Shown here one piece after another: positions 1-11,619 of a DNA stretch of 64,000 nucleotides. This DNA comes from Plazaster borealis. Taxonomy: Eukaryota; Echinodermata; Asteroidea; Forcipulatida; Labidiasteridae. The notes beneath the pieces are model-generated. The model was not told the origin of the DNA and ran no database searches. It saw nothing but the letters and a program-made list of their open reading frames with translations. The stretch's first letter is position 1, and every line of letters begins with the position of its first letter. The position numbers and the translations under genes are program-made. Location of the stretch: assembly GCA_021014325.1 (NCBI GenBank), contig CM037472.1, positions 3,968,001-4,032,000 on the forward strand. The letters run 5' to 3'.

Positions 1-50
1 CTGAGCTAAGCAAGTTTTTGTGCTTACAGGCTTTGAGCAATTGGGCCCTG
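1..50. repeat. End of a fold-back repeat copy (partial)
   Basis: Read in reverse complement, this stretch starts with GGGCCCAATT followed by a purine-rich run ending near TTGCTTAGCTC. It resembles the terminal sequence of the element at 72-362, so it is probably the right end of a related copy cut off by the window edge. Confidence 0.4.
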
Positions 51-71
51 GTCATACATTGTAATAGACCT

Positions 72-362
72 GGGGCCAATTTCATAGAGCTGCTCAAAGC
101 AGAAAATATTGCTTAACAAATTTCTGCTATGCAAAATTTAGCAGGAAACCAGTCACAAATTGACATAAATGATTAGCTACTTGTTGGGCTTAAGCAGCTC
201 TATGAGAAAAAGTTGCTCAGCACAACAAAAATTATGCTTACCAGAAAAGGTTACCAGCCAAAATACCATGGGCAAATTTGACTGGTATCCTGCTAATTTT
301 TGCTAATAGCAGATAATTAAGCAATATTTCTTGCTTTAGCAGCTCTATGAAATTGGGCCAAG
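72..362. mobile_element. MITE-like fold-back element
   Basis: The two ends are long imperfect inverted repeats of about 90 bp. The left end reads GGGGCCAATTTCATAGAGCT, and the reverse complement of the right end reads TTGGCCCAATTTCATAGAGC, with similarity continuing through AATATTGCTTAA and the ...TTAGCAGGA(A/T)ACCAGTCA segments. No coding capacity is visible, so this is a non-autonomous DNA element. I could not define a convincing target-site duplication, and the superfamily is unassigned. Confidence 0.7.
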
Positions 363-1517
363 GTCTTGGCCCAAGTTCAGACAGAGTACCCAGAAAATAC
401 AGTACTAAGCTTCCATAGTGCATCACATTCACCTAGATTCAAACATAATTTCAATGACTGACACAACTTTATTCTCTGGTTGCTTTTGTAACACTATCAA
501 GCAATGTTTAACCGTCTTTGATGAGTACATTGTAAGAGCGCTACATAAATGGCCTAAATTGTCGTCGTGTCGGGCAACAAGGTTGGAACTCCAGTGTGCA
601 ATCAACGTTGTAGCCTATCTCATGCAAAAGCACACCGTGCAAACATTGTTGTATCTCGGCATCCAATGTGTCTACATCCGGGTAAATTCAGTGAGATATG
701 ACCTTTTGTCATTCTAAAACTCGCGTTTCACGACAATAAGACATTAACTTGATTGTAAATACTGCAATCCCAAATTTCACATTTTCCCGCCTGCAAACCT
801 CTCAGAACTGTAACCCCACATACTAATCATCCAAAATCTTGGCACACAGAAACCGAATGATATCAAAATAATAAATTATTAATAGATCATTTTCTCCAAG
901 AGGAACTTACACTTCAATTTGGCAACCGACTCATTCTGAAACTAGAACCAAAACAAAAAAGCGAACTTCCGACGATCTGTTTCTGAAATTGTTCATTTTG
1001 TATACGTACACACAGACCTGGAATATTGCTGACTGTAATAATTTACGACACATTCTCATAGTTGTTGAGAGTAAAAGCGCGAATCATCCTATGATGTGAA
1101 AGCGGTACACACTTGGTTTTTCCAATGGTGATGCAAGAAAACTTACTTCACTTTCACTTTCGCGTCCAAGTATGAACCGGGCTTTAACAATGTATACGTG
1201 TGTATCACGTTAAATCAATTAACATGCAGGCAAAGTTCATGAATGAAATAAGCTGCGATTCGTATTTCACGTGCTGTGTTTTTGTGTGTAGTTGATATTG
1301 ATACACAGCATTACAGCAGTCATGTTGAAAAACCCCAACCACTAACCAGCGTGCATTTTCTAGGCGCCCAGCTAATAATAATATCTACAGTCATCTCAAA
1401 GAGTTTATTATTATTTTATCAAGACAGGTTTTGAAGTTTTTGAATTAAATGTGCATATATATATGTAGACAGGTTTTTAAAGCTTAAATTGAATTATGAG
1501 ACTCGATACATGTACAT
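363..1517. other. Intergenic AT-rich DNA
   Basis: I see no supported gene, splice-flanked exon or clear repeat here. The 99-residue open frame starting at 418 has no recognisable motif and no flanking splice signals, and I treat it as chance. Confidence 0.4.
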
Positions 1518-1822
1518 GTAGCACCTTGTAAGGGTTTACAAAGTGCTGAGGCGCATTTAGCAGCCACCGCCAGAAACACCGGGGCAAACCCTTTTTATTA
1601 GCTTGGTAAGCGGAACAGGATTCTTTTTGCATGTTTTATGCATTAGACAACGTAGGACCTATGGCTTTAGGTCCAATCCAAAGAACAAACCAATATGTTT
1701 TTTTAAAAGTGTCTTGCTTAAGGACACATGTATCAAGACTGGGACTCGAACCGACAATCTTCTGATCAGAAACACCAGAGCTTGAGTCCACTGCGCTTGA
1801 CCACTTGGCCACGACTCGCCAG
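1518..1822 (-). mobile_element. tRNA-derived SINE, family A (minus strand)
   Basis: Read on the minus strand it begins with a tRNA-like head. An A-box-like GTGGCCAAGTGGTCAAG and a B-box GGTTCGAGTCC sit about 60 bases apart. They are followed by a tail containing GTGTCCTTAAGCAAGACACT and, at the far end, the AGCAC..TTTACAA..GTGCT hairpin. The same order is seen in the plus-strand copy at 24313-24718. It is a retroposed element, not a functional tRNA gene. Confidence 0.8.
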
Positions 1823-2190
1823 CTAAATGCATCGAAATGTATTGAGTTGCAATGAAAACCCTGCTACAAAATGCAGTATCTTGCATTGTGAAATTAACTC
1901 AGTTTATGCCAGCAGACGTCGGTGAATTTTGACAAGTTGTCTGAGATCCGGATTCTGAGCTTCTATTTTTTGCATTAGTGCGGAGTGCTATGCCAGTAGG
2001 AGTTCATGCTTTCAAAGTGTGGAGAATATCTAACCAGAAAATACCAGCAAAGGAAACATAACGCGCGATCTGGATATAGAAAAATGATAGCACTTGTGTA
2101 TTTTGAAAGTACAGGCTTTGCAGTACTGTTTCCCATTAAAGGTGGGCTTGCCGTTGATACTAAATATTTGTAATCATGTACAGGACTAGC
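1823..2190. other. Intergenic, no feature seen
   Basis: This is unique-looking AT-rich sequence between a SINE and a dispersed repeat. Short open frames here have no recognisable content. Confidence 0.35.
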
Positions 2191-2401
2191 CATTAACTTT
2201 TTCAGTGACTAGCCAGTCGGACCAGTGAGCTTTTTATTTCACTGGCCCGTCCGCTTACAAGTAGTCCATAATCATAAATAGGGATGCTTTTCAACACCGA
2301 ATCGATATTGTATAGCCGAACCACTTGGATTGTATTTCGATTGGTCCTTGGGTGTTTTAACTGGCGTTTGGCTAGCGGACCACTGTTAAGGGAGAACACT
2401 G
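2191..2401 (+). repeat. Dispersed ~210-bp repeat (copy 1)
   Basis: The sequence runs from a GTGACTAGCCAGTCGGACC segment to GGACCACTGTTAAGGGAGAA. It shares AGGGATGCTTTTCAACACCG and GGTCC..GTGTTTTAACTGGC with 9957-10172, and it matches 10838-11067 in the opposite orientation. It is rich in CCAGY and TGGTC words that can pair internally. No coding content; a non-autonomous mobile element is the likely origin. Confidence 0.7.
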
Positions 2402-3445
2402 ATGTAGCCTACATGAATATACATGATCTGTAAACTAACACTTACAGTACAAATATGCACATTGAAATTTAAACACTGTAGTTTTATCGCACTCGGCCAT
2501 TGTCAGTATTTAATTTTCTAGTTCTTGCAATCTGGTTTGAAGATGGCAACTTGGTTAAAACAAAGGGTACAAGTCTTTTCCAACACATAATGTGTACAAT
2601 AAGGCTAGTTTAGTGTACAGTGTAAAATTAGACATTATCTACATGTACCATGGATAAATTATAACCAATATGAGAAGGAAATCTTTAGTTTGTTATTTTA
2701 TTATTACATTGGTTATTAAAAACATTGCAATGGCAGCCAAAGGCTATTCAGACAGTGTAAACATTAAAATAGAAACGGACAAATTACAAAAACAATTATA
2801 ATGAAACAAATTGAAAGTACTGACACCAAGCACAATACACAAAAAAAACCAAAAAAAAAACAGCTAAGACACATAACTGTTGACAGTTAAAATGTCGACA
2901 AAATAAGGAATAGGACGATTAGTCTTGCACTTTTAGTTTGTGATAATTTTTTGGCCTGTCTGACTTGACATTGATCGGTACTTCTTGGCTGCAGTAACCA
3001 GTCCCTAAATGAATGAGAATTTGTGCCAAAAAATAAGCATAAATCCCTTCTCTGATTTTGATAGTGATTACATTTAATAAGATATGATCGATAGTCAAGG
3101 TACATCAGCGAAGCGCAGATCATGATCTGCAGCTCTTGCTCATAAACACAGCAGCTCATAAAGAAACAGCACAAGTTAAACTACCCCATGCAGTGAAGTA
3201 AGAACCAAAGGGCAGACTTTTCTGCCTTGGCACTTTAGACAAGGGAGGGCTCTACGATTTGTAGCACTTTCACTGAAGGTCTATTCTGAAGTGTCATTGT
3301 GGGTACAATAACATTATTTCCCTGGGATAATACCAGCTAAAGCAGACCTTCAGAGCTTCTAAAGACTGGAATGCAGCACAAAGGTTCAACTTAGACTGTA
3401 TTCACTATTACTCTGCTTATAGCATCGAGTGTACATGTACACAGG
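2402..3445. other. Intergenic AT-rich DNA with A-rich tracts
   Basis: No supported gene. A short A-rich tract lies near 2840-2860. The minus-strand frame at 2887-3174 is cysteine-rich but shows no domain or splice context. Confidence 0.35.
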
Positions 3446-3597
3446 CCCTTTTTGAAACCACGGCTTGAGCTTATGGGCTCCGGTTTAGCCTAAACTTTAG
3501 GCTCCATCAGTTATGTGCTTTCCATACAGGGTTTTCAAACAGTTGGATGGAGCCTAAGCCATATAGCCCAAGTCAAAACCTTAGTTTGGAAAGGGCC
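3446..3597. mobile_element. Short MITE-like inverted repeat element
   Basis: About 150 bp bounded by inverted ends. The left end begins GGCCCTTTTTGAAACCACGG and the right end, reverse complemented, begins GGCCCTTTCCAAACTAAGG. Both arms then carry a TTAGGCTCCATC block. No open frame is present. The terminal GGCCCTTT and short length suit a non-autonomous DNA transposon. Confidence 0.65.
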
Positions 3598-3741
3598 TTA
3601 GTCCCAATAATGTACACTAAACTTGATTCAGTTACACGTGCAAGTCTGATACTCCACGATGCAACTGCCTCCATGCCCCTAGTCATTGCCTTGTTGCCCC
3701 TTGAAATGTTCCACTAGAATTTAACCTGTCCCTCACAGCCT

Positions 3742-4922
3742 GGTTCTCCCCAGGTTTTTTACCAAACTGTGGGGCATTCTGGGCCAAAACTTTTGATGTT
3801 TAGCCGAAGCGCGCTGAATTGAAACAAGGTCCTCGGAATGTGTTCTACTTGGTGTTTTTCTTGGTTTTCAAAGCCCTACTGTGAAACTGTTTTTGTTTTG
3901 TTTTGCGTAGCGGCCAAAATTCTTGCGTATCGGCACGCAATTCTTGCGTATCGGCCCGATACGCTAGCTTGTGCATGGGGAGAACCCTGCCTCATAGAGG
4001 TGCCCACTACTTTGAGGGGAAATTCACAAGGGCTTAGTGATACAAAATTGAAATAAGTTAATCAGACTCAAAAAAGTCAAATTCAAATTTGGAACATCTT
4101 TTTTCAAATATCAAATTAAAGAAACTAAACAGTGAACTGAAAAAACAAAAGACTGCCGGACTTGTTCAGTCGCGAGTTTACTGACCAAGATGCTTAAAAT
4201 CACTGGCGTTCAGTGCAGTGTAAATTTCTAGCCCTGTACTAGAGAAAAGCTGCCTTGCCTAAACAAGGGCAAATATCCCGCCCTATAGATGGATTTGCAC
4301 ATGACGTCTTTGACCGCCATCTTTGATGACAAAAGTGCATGCGTGTACGCACTACGCACGACTCTTAGCCAATGATAGCCTTTCATACATGTGCCTGTTT
4401 CATCAACGATGGCGGCCAATGCAAGGGGTCTATTTACATTACATACATGTACAAGAACACAATACAAATAAATCAACTTTGGCTTACATTTCATTTTTAT
4501 AACATCTGACCTATACAGGTTGCAGGTTTCGGTACAATTTTAGAGACCGCTGAAGAAAAAGTACACTGCACATACATAAAGTACTTTTTATTCTGAGAGT
4601 ACTATTGAAGTATTACATGTATACCCATAATACAAATAGGCTAAATCTTCTCTCAGGGCTTGTTCAAATAAAAACAATATGAAAAATTAATCAGAATTTG
4701 ATTACGGTATTGTGAAAAACATTCTTATAAATCCAGCAAACAAAATTTGAGCTACAAGCCATGTGGTCTTGTGGATTTTCCCCTCAAATTTTAACCCTGT
4801 CTTAACCCAAAGACAAACACAGAGTAAAAAACATTCCAAGGACCTCATTTTAATTCGGCGTGCTCAGGCAAAACTTGGAAAATTTGGGTCCAGATTTTGA
4901 AAAATCCTGGGGAAGAACTCTG
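3742..4922. repeat. Diverged inverted repeat pair with spacer
   Basis: The segment at about 3742-3855 is similar to the reverse complement of about 4795-4922. Both contain CTCCCCAGG-like, GCGCTGAATTGAAA-like and AGGTCCTYGGAATGT blocks. They are two old copies of one dispersed family in opposite orientation. The roughly 0.9 kb between them shows nothing I can assign. Confidence 0.5.
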
Positions 4923-5416
4923 AGTTTTGCAGTAAGTCATAACTCTACAGACAAGTTCAGTCCAAATATTTTGCAAGCCAAAATTGCTGGATGAAACTAT
5001 TCCCTGTAATTACATCCCTAGTCCTGTTCAGAACAAACATGTGCAATCCATGATGTTCATATACCACGGTAATAGATTGTTAATTTTGATTGGTCGAGAA
5101 CCAAACACGTGATGTGCTACAAAGACGCAACATCAGTGATGTAGCCCATGGGATACATTACCTCAAGTGAACGTGCCATCGTTGGTCGTTTTCAGAGCCT
5201 TGTACAATATTAGAAATAGCTCCGGGTTCGAGGTTGTAATTACGCTGGTACTACATGTAGGTAAATTGATTTATGTTCCTGTGCGATGTGCCGTAGGGAA
5301 CAGTGAAGCAATGTTTCTGTAAAAGACCATGGTTTACACTTCCTTCACCACATTTTGTCTGCTTTTTTAACTGTGCCAATTTCATCATAATAATGTTGGA
5401 AGATGACGACAGACAG

Positions 5417-6068
5417 GCCTGGAATTACAATTTTTTTAGGGCAAGGCCACTTTGGCCTTGGAGTATTCAAAATTTTGGAGGGCACCAAGGCCAGTAGAAA
5501 GGGCACCAAGGCCAAAATGAGAAAATAAAAAGGGCACGAAGGCCACTTACATTGGACGGCAGCAACGCGATTCATTCACCCAATTTTTTTTTCATGTCAT
5601 GCGGTGCAACAATTCCACCAGAAGAGGGCGTTCAAACAAAATAGCGCCCTCTGTTGGTTAATGGTTTTTATTTTAGACTGGTCTCCTGCTTAACGACGTC
5701 GGGTGTTTGTGTACAACGGATGCACGCATTGTATGCAATCGATAAAGAGTCACGATGCGTTGAACGTCATTTATGCTATCCCCTATCAGGGAAGTTCCCT
5801 TGCGGATTGCGCTGGATGGATATGTACATTAAAACACGTCACAAGCACAAGATACATCGTATGCTGAAAACTTAAACTAACTCGAGTAAATATTTAACTT
5901 TCATTAAAAGGGCACGACGGCCAACGGGGGAAGGGGCACGACGGCCATCAGGGGAAAAGGGCATGGCATTATGGCCGTGAAAAGGATATTTTTTCGAGGG
6001 GCATCACGGCCAGTTGCAAGGGCATCGACGGCACTGGCCGTCGTGGCCGCCGTGTAATTCGAGGCCTG
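5417..6068. mobile_element. Inverted-end element with internal GGGCAC-GA-GGCC repeats
   Basis: The ends are inverted: CAGGCCTGGAATTACA on the left, and CCAGGCCTCGAATTACAC when the right end is reverse complemented. The interior carries at least eight variants of a GGGCACCAAGGCC / GGGCACGACGGCC word, clustered at each end with a less repetitive core. Degenerate fragments of the same family appear near 3665-3720, 11105-11185 and 13365-13500. No coding sequence is recognised. Confidence 0.65.
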
Positions 6069-6319
6069 GACAGATCATCTCCATAGAAGAGGAATCTACT
6101 ATAACAAAACACTTGTTGCATGCGCTACATGTATGATGGGGCCCATGGGTTTTGTACACCCTCAGGGGCAAATGGCACTCGACGGCTTTACATCAGGTGC
6201 AATTTGCCTCCTTGGGTGTACAAAACACTATGGACCCCAAAACAGAGCGTACAGCCAAGAATTTAAGGCACCACACCGACCTCCTTACAATATCCTGCAC
6301 AACATGCTGTGTAATATAA

Positions 6320-6471
6320 GTTATCACACAAGCACGAGTGGTATACGGAAAAATATAGCGCGTCTGCGTCCCATATCCAACTCGGCCTTCAACTCGGCCT
6401 TTCGGCCGAGTTGGATATGGGACGCAGACGCGCTATATTTTTCCGTATTCCACGAGCGCGTGTGTGATAAC
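6320..6471. repeat. Long near-perfect palindrome
   Basis: Two 68-bp arms (6320-6387 and 6404-6471) are separated by a 16-bp spacer. The inner 46 bp or so of each arm, from TACGGAAAAATATAGCGCG to the ACTCGGCC next to the spacer, are exact reverse complements; the outer 22 bp have several mismatches. The spacer repeats AACTCGGCC. A long open frame reads across it on the plus strand but only because of the palindrome. Likely a fold-back element or a recent inverted duplication. Confidence 0.85.
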
Positions 6472-6718
6472 GTATTTATCATCAACAAACTTGATGCGCA
6501 GTTAGAAACACAATACGCAGAGTGTGATATATGGGCCGTGCAATATAAGTTTATATCACACTCCTTGTTGCTAGGGATCGACCAATCAGAATCGAATATT
6601 CAGGCCTGCTTGAAGAGAAATTGTAATATCAGACATTTATAGGTTCCCACAGGATGCTCTTATTGCTATAGTATCATCCATGGTTAGGCCTACATGTATA
6701 AGAGCTGTTTTCAGGGGA

Positions 6719-6962
6719 TCAGGTTGGCTCAGTGGTTTCTTTCCCTGTCTTTCACCTTTATGGACCCTAGTTCGATTCCCACCATAGACCGGAGCCTTGC
6801 ATGTGGATTGGGTTTTCAGTCCCTGCCTGATTGTGTGGGTTTTCCCCATTGGGATTGTTCTCCCACTAAAACTAAGCATTTCTTCTTGTTTCCTATTCAT
6901 CCTGTTATTGGTGCTAATTGTACTGTTGGATTATTTCAATTAAATAAATGAAATAAAATAAA
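6719..6962 (+). mobile_element. tRNA-derived SINE, family B (copy 1)
   Basis: The head has an A-box-like GGTTGGCTCAGTGG and a B-box-like AGTTCGATTCC. They are followed by GATTGGGTTTTCAGTCCCTG, which is shared with the copy at 7850-8125. The tail ends in an AAATAAATG-type A-rich repeat. No protein is encoded. Confidence 0.75.
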
Positions 6963-6989
6963 TGCAAGCTCAATTGAAAGTTGTTGTGT

Positions 6990-7052
6990 TTTGGGGGGTT
7001 TTGTTTGGTTTTTTTTGTTTGTTTGTTTGTTTTTTTTTGGGGGGGGGGGGGT
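6990..7052 (+). repeat. T/G low-complexity tract with G-run
   Basis: TTTG/TTTT repeats run directly into a G-run of about a dozen bases. This is a simple repeat with no gene content. Its position just after the SINE tail suggests it grew from the SINE's 3' simple repeat. Confidence 0.7.
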
Positions 7053-7849
7053 GGACAGTTGCAGTCTGTGGCAATTTATACACATACATGTAGGCCTGTT
7101 ACATACTTTACATTAAGGCAATTGTTAAAGCAAAAAAACAAGTTAAGCCGCAGTTTGACCTACTTTAGGAATTATGCCTCTGAATGACCTCGCTGAACAC
7201 AATCATGCCGGATTTAAATGCTTTCATAAAGACTTGTGAATTGCTGCCATTCTTTTCTTTATTAGGTGTGAAAGACTAACAAAAAGAGAATGACATTGCA
7301 CCAACAGGAGCATGTTTACAATGCACCTTGGCTGATATAACATAAACACTCAACAGGCACACTGCAGAAGTTGTCAGGAGAAATTATAAACTCTGCCTTG
7401 AATACACTGTACATTCAAATTTGTTAATAGTGTGAGGGAATACTAAATAGGACAATTCCATGGAAAATGGGACATGACTCCAAAATATTGAAACTTCTAT
7501 ACATGTATGACCATTTGAAGTTTGTATTGCTTACTGTAGTACAGCATCTATGATGTCTGCTTCTGTTTTTTTGGGGGGGATTCGTAAATTCAGGGCTATC
7601 AAATCATGTGTAGAATGTATTATTTGAGGTTTGGAGTCTGAAGATAATGCCACAGGAAGCAGCATAGCCTTGTCTAGAAAAAAATATATAATGTATGTCA
7701 CGGTTGAATTGTTGTGTGGCCATGGAAACATGACACATATATGAAAACTGAAAATGCTGTGCACACAAAAGAGGAAATTACAAATTGAATTGTCTTCAAT
7801 AAACAATTGTTCCCACAAACAATAGAACCAATGCAAAATAAACACAGTA

Positions 7850-8125
7850 CTTGAGTGGCGTAGTGGTATCTTTCCTCACCTTCCACTCTAGGACCCAGGT
7901 TCCAATCCCACCGGGGGCACTATGTTGATTGGGTTTTCAGTCCCTACCTGACTGCGTAGGTTTTCCCTGGAGTATTTCTCTGGGGTTTTCATCCCACATC
8001 TAAAACCAAATTTTCCTTTTTTGTCTTCTCTCAATTGTGTTCTTGGCTAGTATAGTGATTAAGTTCACTTTTCTGAGAGTCCTTGGCTTCACAACCAGAA
8101 TTAATAAATGCAATGAAATGAAATG
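7850..8125 (+). mobile_element. tRNA-derived SINE, family B (copy 2)
   Basis: The head reads GAGTGGCGTAGTGGTATC with a B-box-like GGTTCCAATCC. It then shares GATTGGGTTTTCAGTCCCTA and GTAGGTTTTCC with the 6719 copy. The tail ends with AATGAAATGAAATG-like repeats. It sits about 1.1 kb from the first copy in the same orientation. Confidence 0.75.
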
Positions 8126-8948
8126 GTAATGACCCAAAATTGTGTGTGTGTAATTTCTATCCAAAAGCTTTCTTGTTATAAAGATGGTAGTCAGCATCCT
8201 GCAAAATTATTTGCCCCCTTGATTAGAACCAATAAAAGTATGTCGAAAAGCTTGAATCTCCAAAAATTACCTCAAGGCGAGTTTTGGAGATACAAATGTC
8301 TGTGGTGTCTGTTTGTGAATGCTGCGGCCAGAGATGCAGTTGGTACCCGCTGTCACCTTGTTAAACATGGATTGATTCAAAGTTCTTGAGGAAAATACTG
8401 TGACAGGTTTTTTGCTGTTTTCTCAACAAGTACATAATGTAGACACTGTATTCAGCTGAAACTTTCACATCAGACTTTTATTGTATCTTTCTTGATAATT
8501 TTGCCTGGAAATCAGCATTACATTGACAAAAACCAATCTATGACCCAACCTTTAAACAATTAGTCAGTAAGACTTACGGATCCCTTTCAGTGGACTAACT
8601 GGTGTGAAATTGTTTTGAATATTAACTTTCACTCTGATTTACCAGGGTGATCCTTCCTCACTCTTACTAAACAAAACTTGTTCCAGATATGGTAACTCAA
8701 CACCCAAACAGTTGGACTCTGATTATGATGGTAACCCTTACCCAATGTACATGTATAAGGCATATTAAATTCAGTTTACTAGTGCAGTCCTCAGTCCAAC
8801 AGAATCAAACAAAACATGATGTTGGAATCTGAACGGCTGGAGATGGTTAGGGTTGGTGATTCTAAAATACTTCCATGCCACACCATCTACATGTATTGCC
8901 AAGAAAAGGTACTTTTATTGGCAAACCTCAGGAAAAGAACAGACAGTG
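8126..8948. other. Intergenic, no feature seen
   Basis: AT-rich DNA without a supported exon, tRNA or repeat boundary. The open frame beginning at 8123 lacks any recognisable motif. Confidence 0.35.
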
Positions 8949-9300
8949 TAAAGGGAGTGTAGGCCTATACCTTTGGTAAATACTCCAAAAATTAATGACC
9001 ATAAAAACTTACTTGGTAAGAACATAAGAAGCACTGCAGCTTTTGATAATATAAAAATTTTGAGAAACAATTCCCTGCAAAGGAATGTGGTTTTAGAAAC
9101 GTTTCTCAGATTGTGTGTTCCAATTAAGGGTTAAATTCTTCCCGCTCAAGATTTTTGGTGATATCTCAAAAACGCTAGCACCTTTTGAAATGAAATTTTC
9201 ACGGGTTAGTTTAGGCCTATGTATAGGCCTATTATCTACCTTTATATGTATTGTAGGATTTTAACAATGTTCCTAAAACCAAAGGTATCTTTGCCTTTAA
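8949..9300. mobile_element. TTAA-ended MITE, family T (copy 1)
   Basis: The left end reads TAAAGGGAGTGTAGGCCTAT with TTTGGTAA inside. The right end, reverse complemented, reads TTAAAGGCAAAGATACCTTT. The interior shares CTCAGATTGTGTGTTCCAATT-like and GATATCTCAAAAA.GCTA.CACCTTTTGA blocks with 45470-45722. The terminal TTAA (one end mutated) matches the other family members. Confidence 0.65.
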
Positions 9301-9956
9301 GACAAAAAGGAAGACAATTCTTGTACGTGCAGTTGAATCACTTTTCAAGTTTGCCACTCCACCAATCCATTCACACCAAGGGGGGGGGGGGGGTGTGTGT
9401 GGGGGCAACGGTTAGGGAGGCAGGTTTTAAAGTCACTCCAGCCATGAAATTGAAATTTGACATTGACGTAAAGAAGTGTTCAACGATGGACCATCTCCAA
9501 ATACATTGTACAGCCCTTCTCGAAACATAATCATTCACATCTTCTACCCATCTTCATTTCTACCCATCTAATCTGTAACATTCTTCAAATGCTACGCATG
9601 TATGTCAGCTGTCCCTAAAAATAAACTGGTCTGTGCACAGCAGACAGTGCCCGGGAATGTGCCCAGCTCAGACACAGACTTCAAGCTCCTTACGGCCTCA
9701 CAATGCAGTCCATGCAAACACAGCAGAAAAAACACATCCACGACATTGTAGGTCAAGGGGCCTTCGTAAACATACGAGCACACTATATAGATATAATCAG
9801 GGTTATGAGTGCTGTAAATCACTCTATTGCAAAGACCACATCTAATGTGGCCCCGGCAACATACATGTGGAACTAGTGCTGTCACCAAGCTCATGTAACA
9901 TTGCTAACTACAACCATTGTACGGATTAAAACAATAAAACATCGCCCCACATGTAT
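9301..9956. other. Intergenic with a G-run
   Basis: A G12-13 run followed by GTGTGTG lies at about 9380-9402. Open frames of about 100 residues occur on both strands at 9592-9894 but have no recognisable domains or splice signals. Confidence 0.35.
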
Positions 9957-10172
9957 TCAGGGTTTTCCCTTAAGTTTTTCTGCCAGCAGAACCAGGTAGA
10001 TTTTCATTTCACTGGTCCGTCAGCTTTTGCACTTGCCTATAATTTACATTAAACAGGGATGCTTTTCAACACCGAACTAGCCAGCCGGACCACTTGGAGT
10101 GACTTTCGACTGGTCCTCAAAGTGTTTTAACTGGCATTTGGCCAGCGGACCACTGTTAAGGGAGAACGCTAG
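9957..10172 (+). repeat. Dispersed ~210-bp repeat (copy 2)
   Basis: Same family and orientation as 2191-2401. It contains AGGGATGCTTTTCAACACCG, CTAGCCAGCCGGACCACTTG and GCGGACCACTGTTAAGGGAG. No coding content. Confidence 0.7.
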
Positions 10173-10837
10173 TATTGTTTACCCTATTGATTGATTACAC
10201 AATGTATGTATTGGAAAAACAAAATCCAAATTGAATGGACAATATTCTGTGTGAAAATATGAAACTCAGGCAGTATTACTCCTCTGATGTCAACCCCCTC
10301 CCCGGCCCCCACCCATCCCCAGGGCAGGTACAGTGTACATGTATGTCTAAAACAGCTACAGTGTACATGAACTTTTCACTACACAATTAAGCACAGTGCA
10401 TTGGTGCACTTTTTTGACATTCAGGGAATTAAGGATATTATACAATGGCCATTCAGGAGGAGGAACCATCCAATTAAGAAATTACAGTAGCTGAACTTTA
10501 TTTGATCTTCTCAACACGTTTCGCTCGGTGAATACGTTCACACATCTGGCATTGCTTCAAATGACACCACTGTGGTTTATCATTTCATTCGAAATTTTCA
10601 GAGGACAAATACAAAAAGCACGATTAATAGGGCTCCCTGCTGGACCAAAAAAATCAGGAAGTGGAAGCTGGGCGTACTCGATGTGACATGCTGTGACCAA
10701 AGTACACGGTCATTCAAGTGGAGGTCAAAGTCAACATTTCTTTTTTAAATTTTTTGTGTGTGTGTGTGGATCCAATTATAGCAGAACTATATAAAACTAA
10801 GCCAACAAGATGAAAGGCTTTAAGAGTGTGGTTGAAT

Positions 10838-11067
10838 ATCATCTCACTGGTGCGTTTAACCGGCATTCTCTTTATGGGTCAGCTTGCCAAATTAAAACAA
10901 CTGAGAACCAGTCAAAATTCTCACCAAGTGGTCTGGCTGGCTAGTTCAATACAAGTATAACATTATTGAAAAGAAACTCTATTCAATATGAAATTTGAAC
11001 TAGTGAAAAAGCTGACCGACTGGTGCAACGACAAGCTAACTGGTCCTGCTGGCTAGTCACTAAAAAT
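10838..11067 (-). repeat. Dispersed ~210-bp repeat (copy 3, inverted)
   Basis: In reverse complement it reads TTTTAGTGACTAGCCAGCAG, then CTAGCCAGCCAGACCACTTG, then GTTTTAATTTGGCAAGCTGA. This follows the order of copies 1 and 2 with more divergence. Confidence 0.65.
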
Positions 11068-11104
11068 GTTTTTGACAAATCCTGATGTAGTGTGTTTGTG
11101 GATC

Positions 11105-11240
11105 CAAGCCTGGAATAACATGGAGGTCATGGCTTCTGTTGCCTTAGTCTTGGCCTTGGTGCCCCTTCAAAAGTTTCCCACAGACTTCAAGATTTTCAAA
11201 TGGAAGTGCTCTTTGCAAAATGAAAATGGCCTTGCCCTGT
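11105..11240. repeat. Fragment of the GGGCAC/GGCC element family
   Basis: It contains AAGCCTGGAATAACATGGAG and TTGGCCTTGGTGCCCCTTC. These are the terminal and internal words of the element at 5417-6068, in degenerate form. Confidence 0.45.
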
Positions 11241-11314
11241 GTATACATGTTTGTAGGTCTGTATTTCTTGTATACTAATGTAATCAGTCTAACCCTAAAA
11301 AGCCCAACTCCTTC

Positions 11315-11612
11315 AAGGAGGATCCAGAAGGATTTGGGCAATAATGAGTTTCTGCTATGAGAGGATTTAGAAGGAATTGGGCTATCAGGTTATTTTTGAC
11401 TCGGGTTGTATGAAGCTTGGCCAAATGGGATTTCCAAGGATATGGGCTATTGTGTGATGGGAATGGGATGATGAAGCCTGTCACAGGAGGATTTATAGAA
11501 GTATTTGGGTCATTAGTCATATTGAGGAAAACCAGGAGGATTTAGAAGGATTTGGGCCCTTTGAACTTTGAACACATCTCCTTCTGAAGGATCATGCAGG
11601 AGGAATTGGACT
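11315..11612 (+). repeat. Diverged minisatellite (GGAGGATTTAGAAGGATTTGG)
   Basis: About six imperfect copies of a GGATTTAGAAGGATTTGGGC-like word recur every 45-60 bases, with variable spacers. Frames crossing it are not conserved between units, so it is not coding. Confidence 0.6.
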
Positions 11613-11619
11613 ATGTGCC

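Noticed and set aside
1740..1822. Functional tRNA gene on the minus strand
   Set aside because: A and B boxes are present, but the acceptor ends do not pair and a SINE tail follows that is shared with 24313-24718.
6133..6642. 169-residue open frame on the plus strand
   Set aside because: It runs straight through the long palindrome and its flanks, with no domain, so it is a by-product of the inverted repeat.
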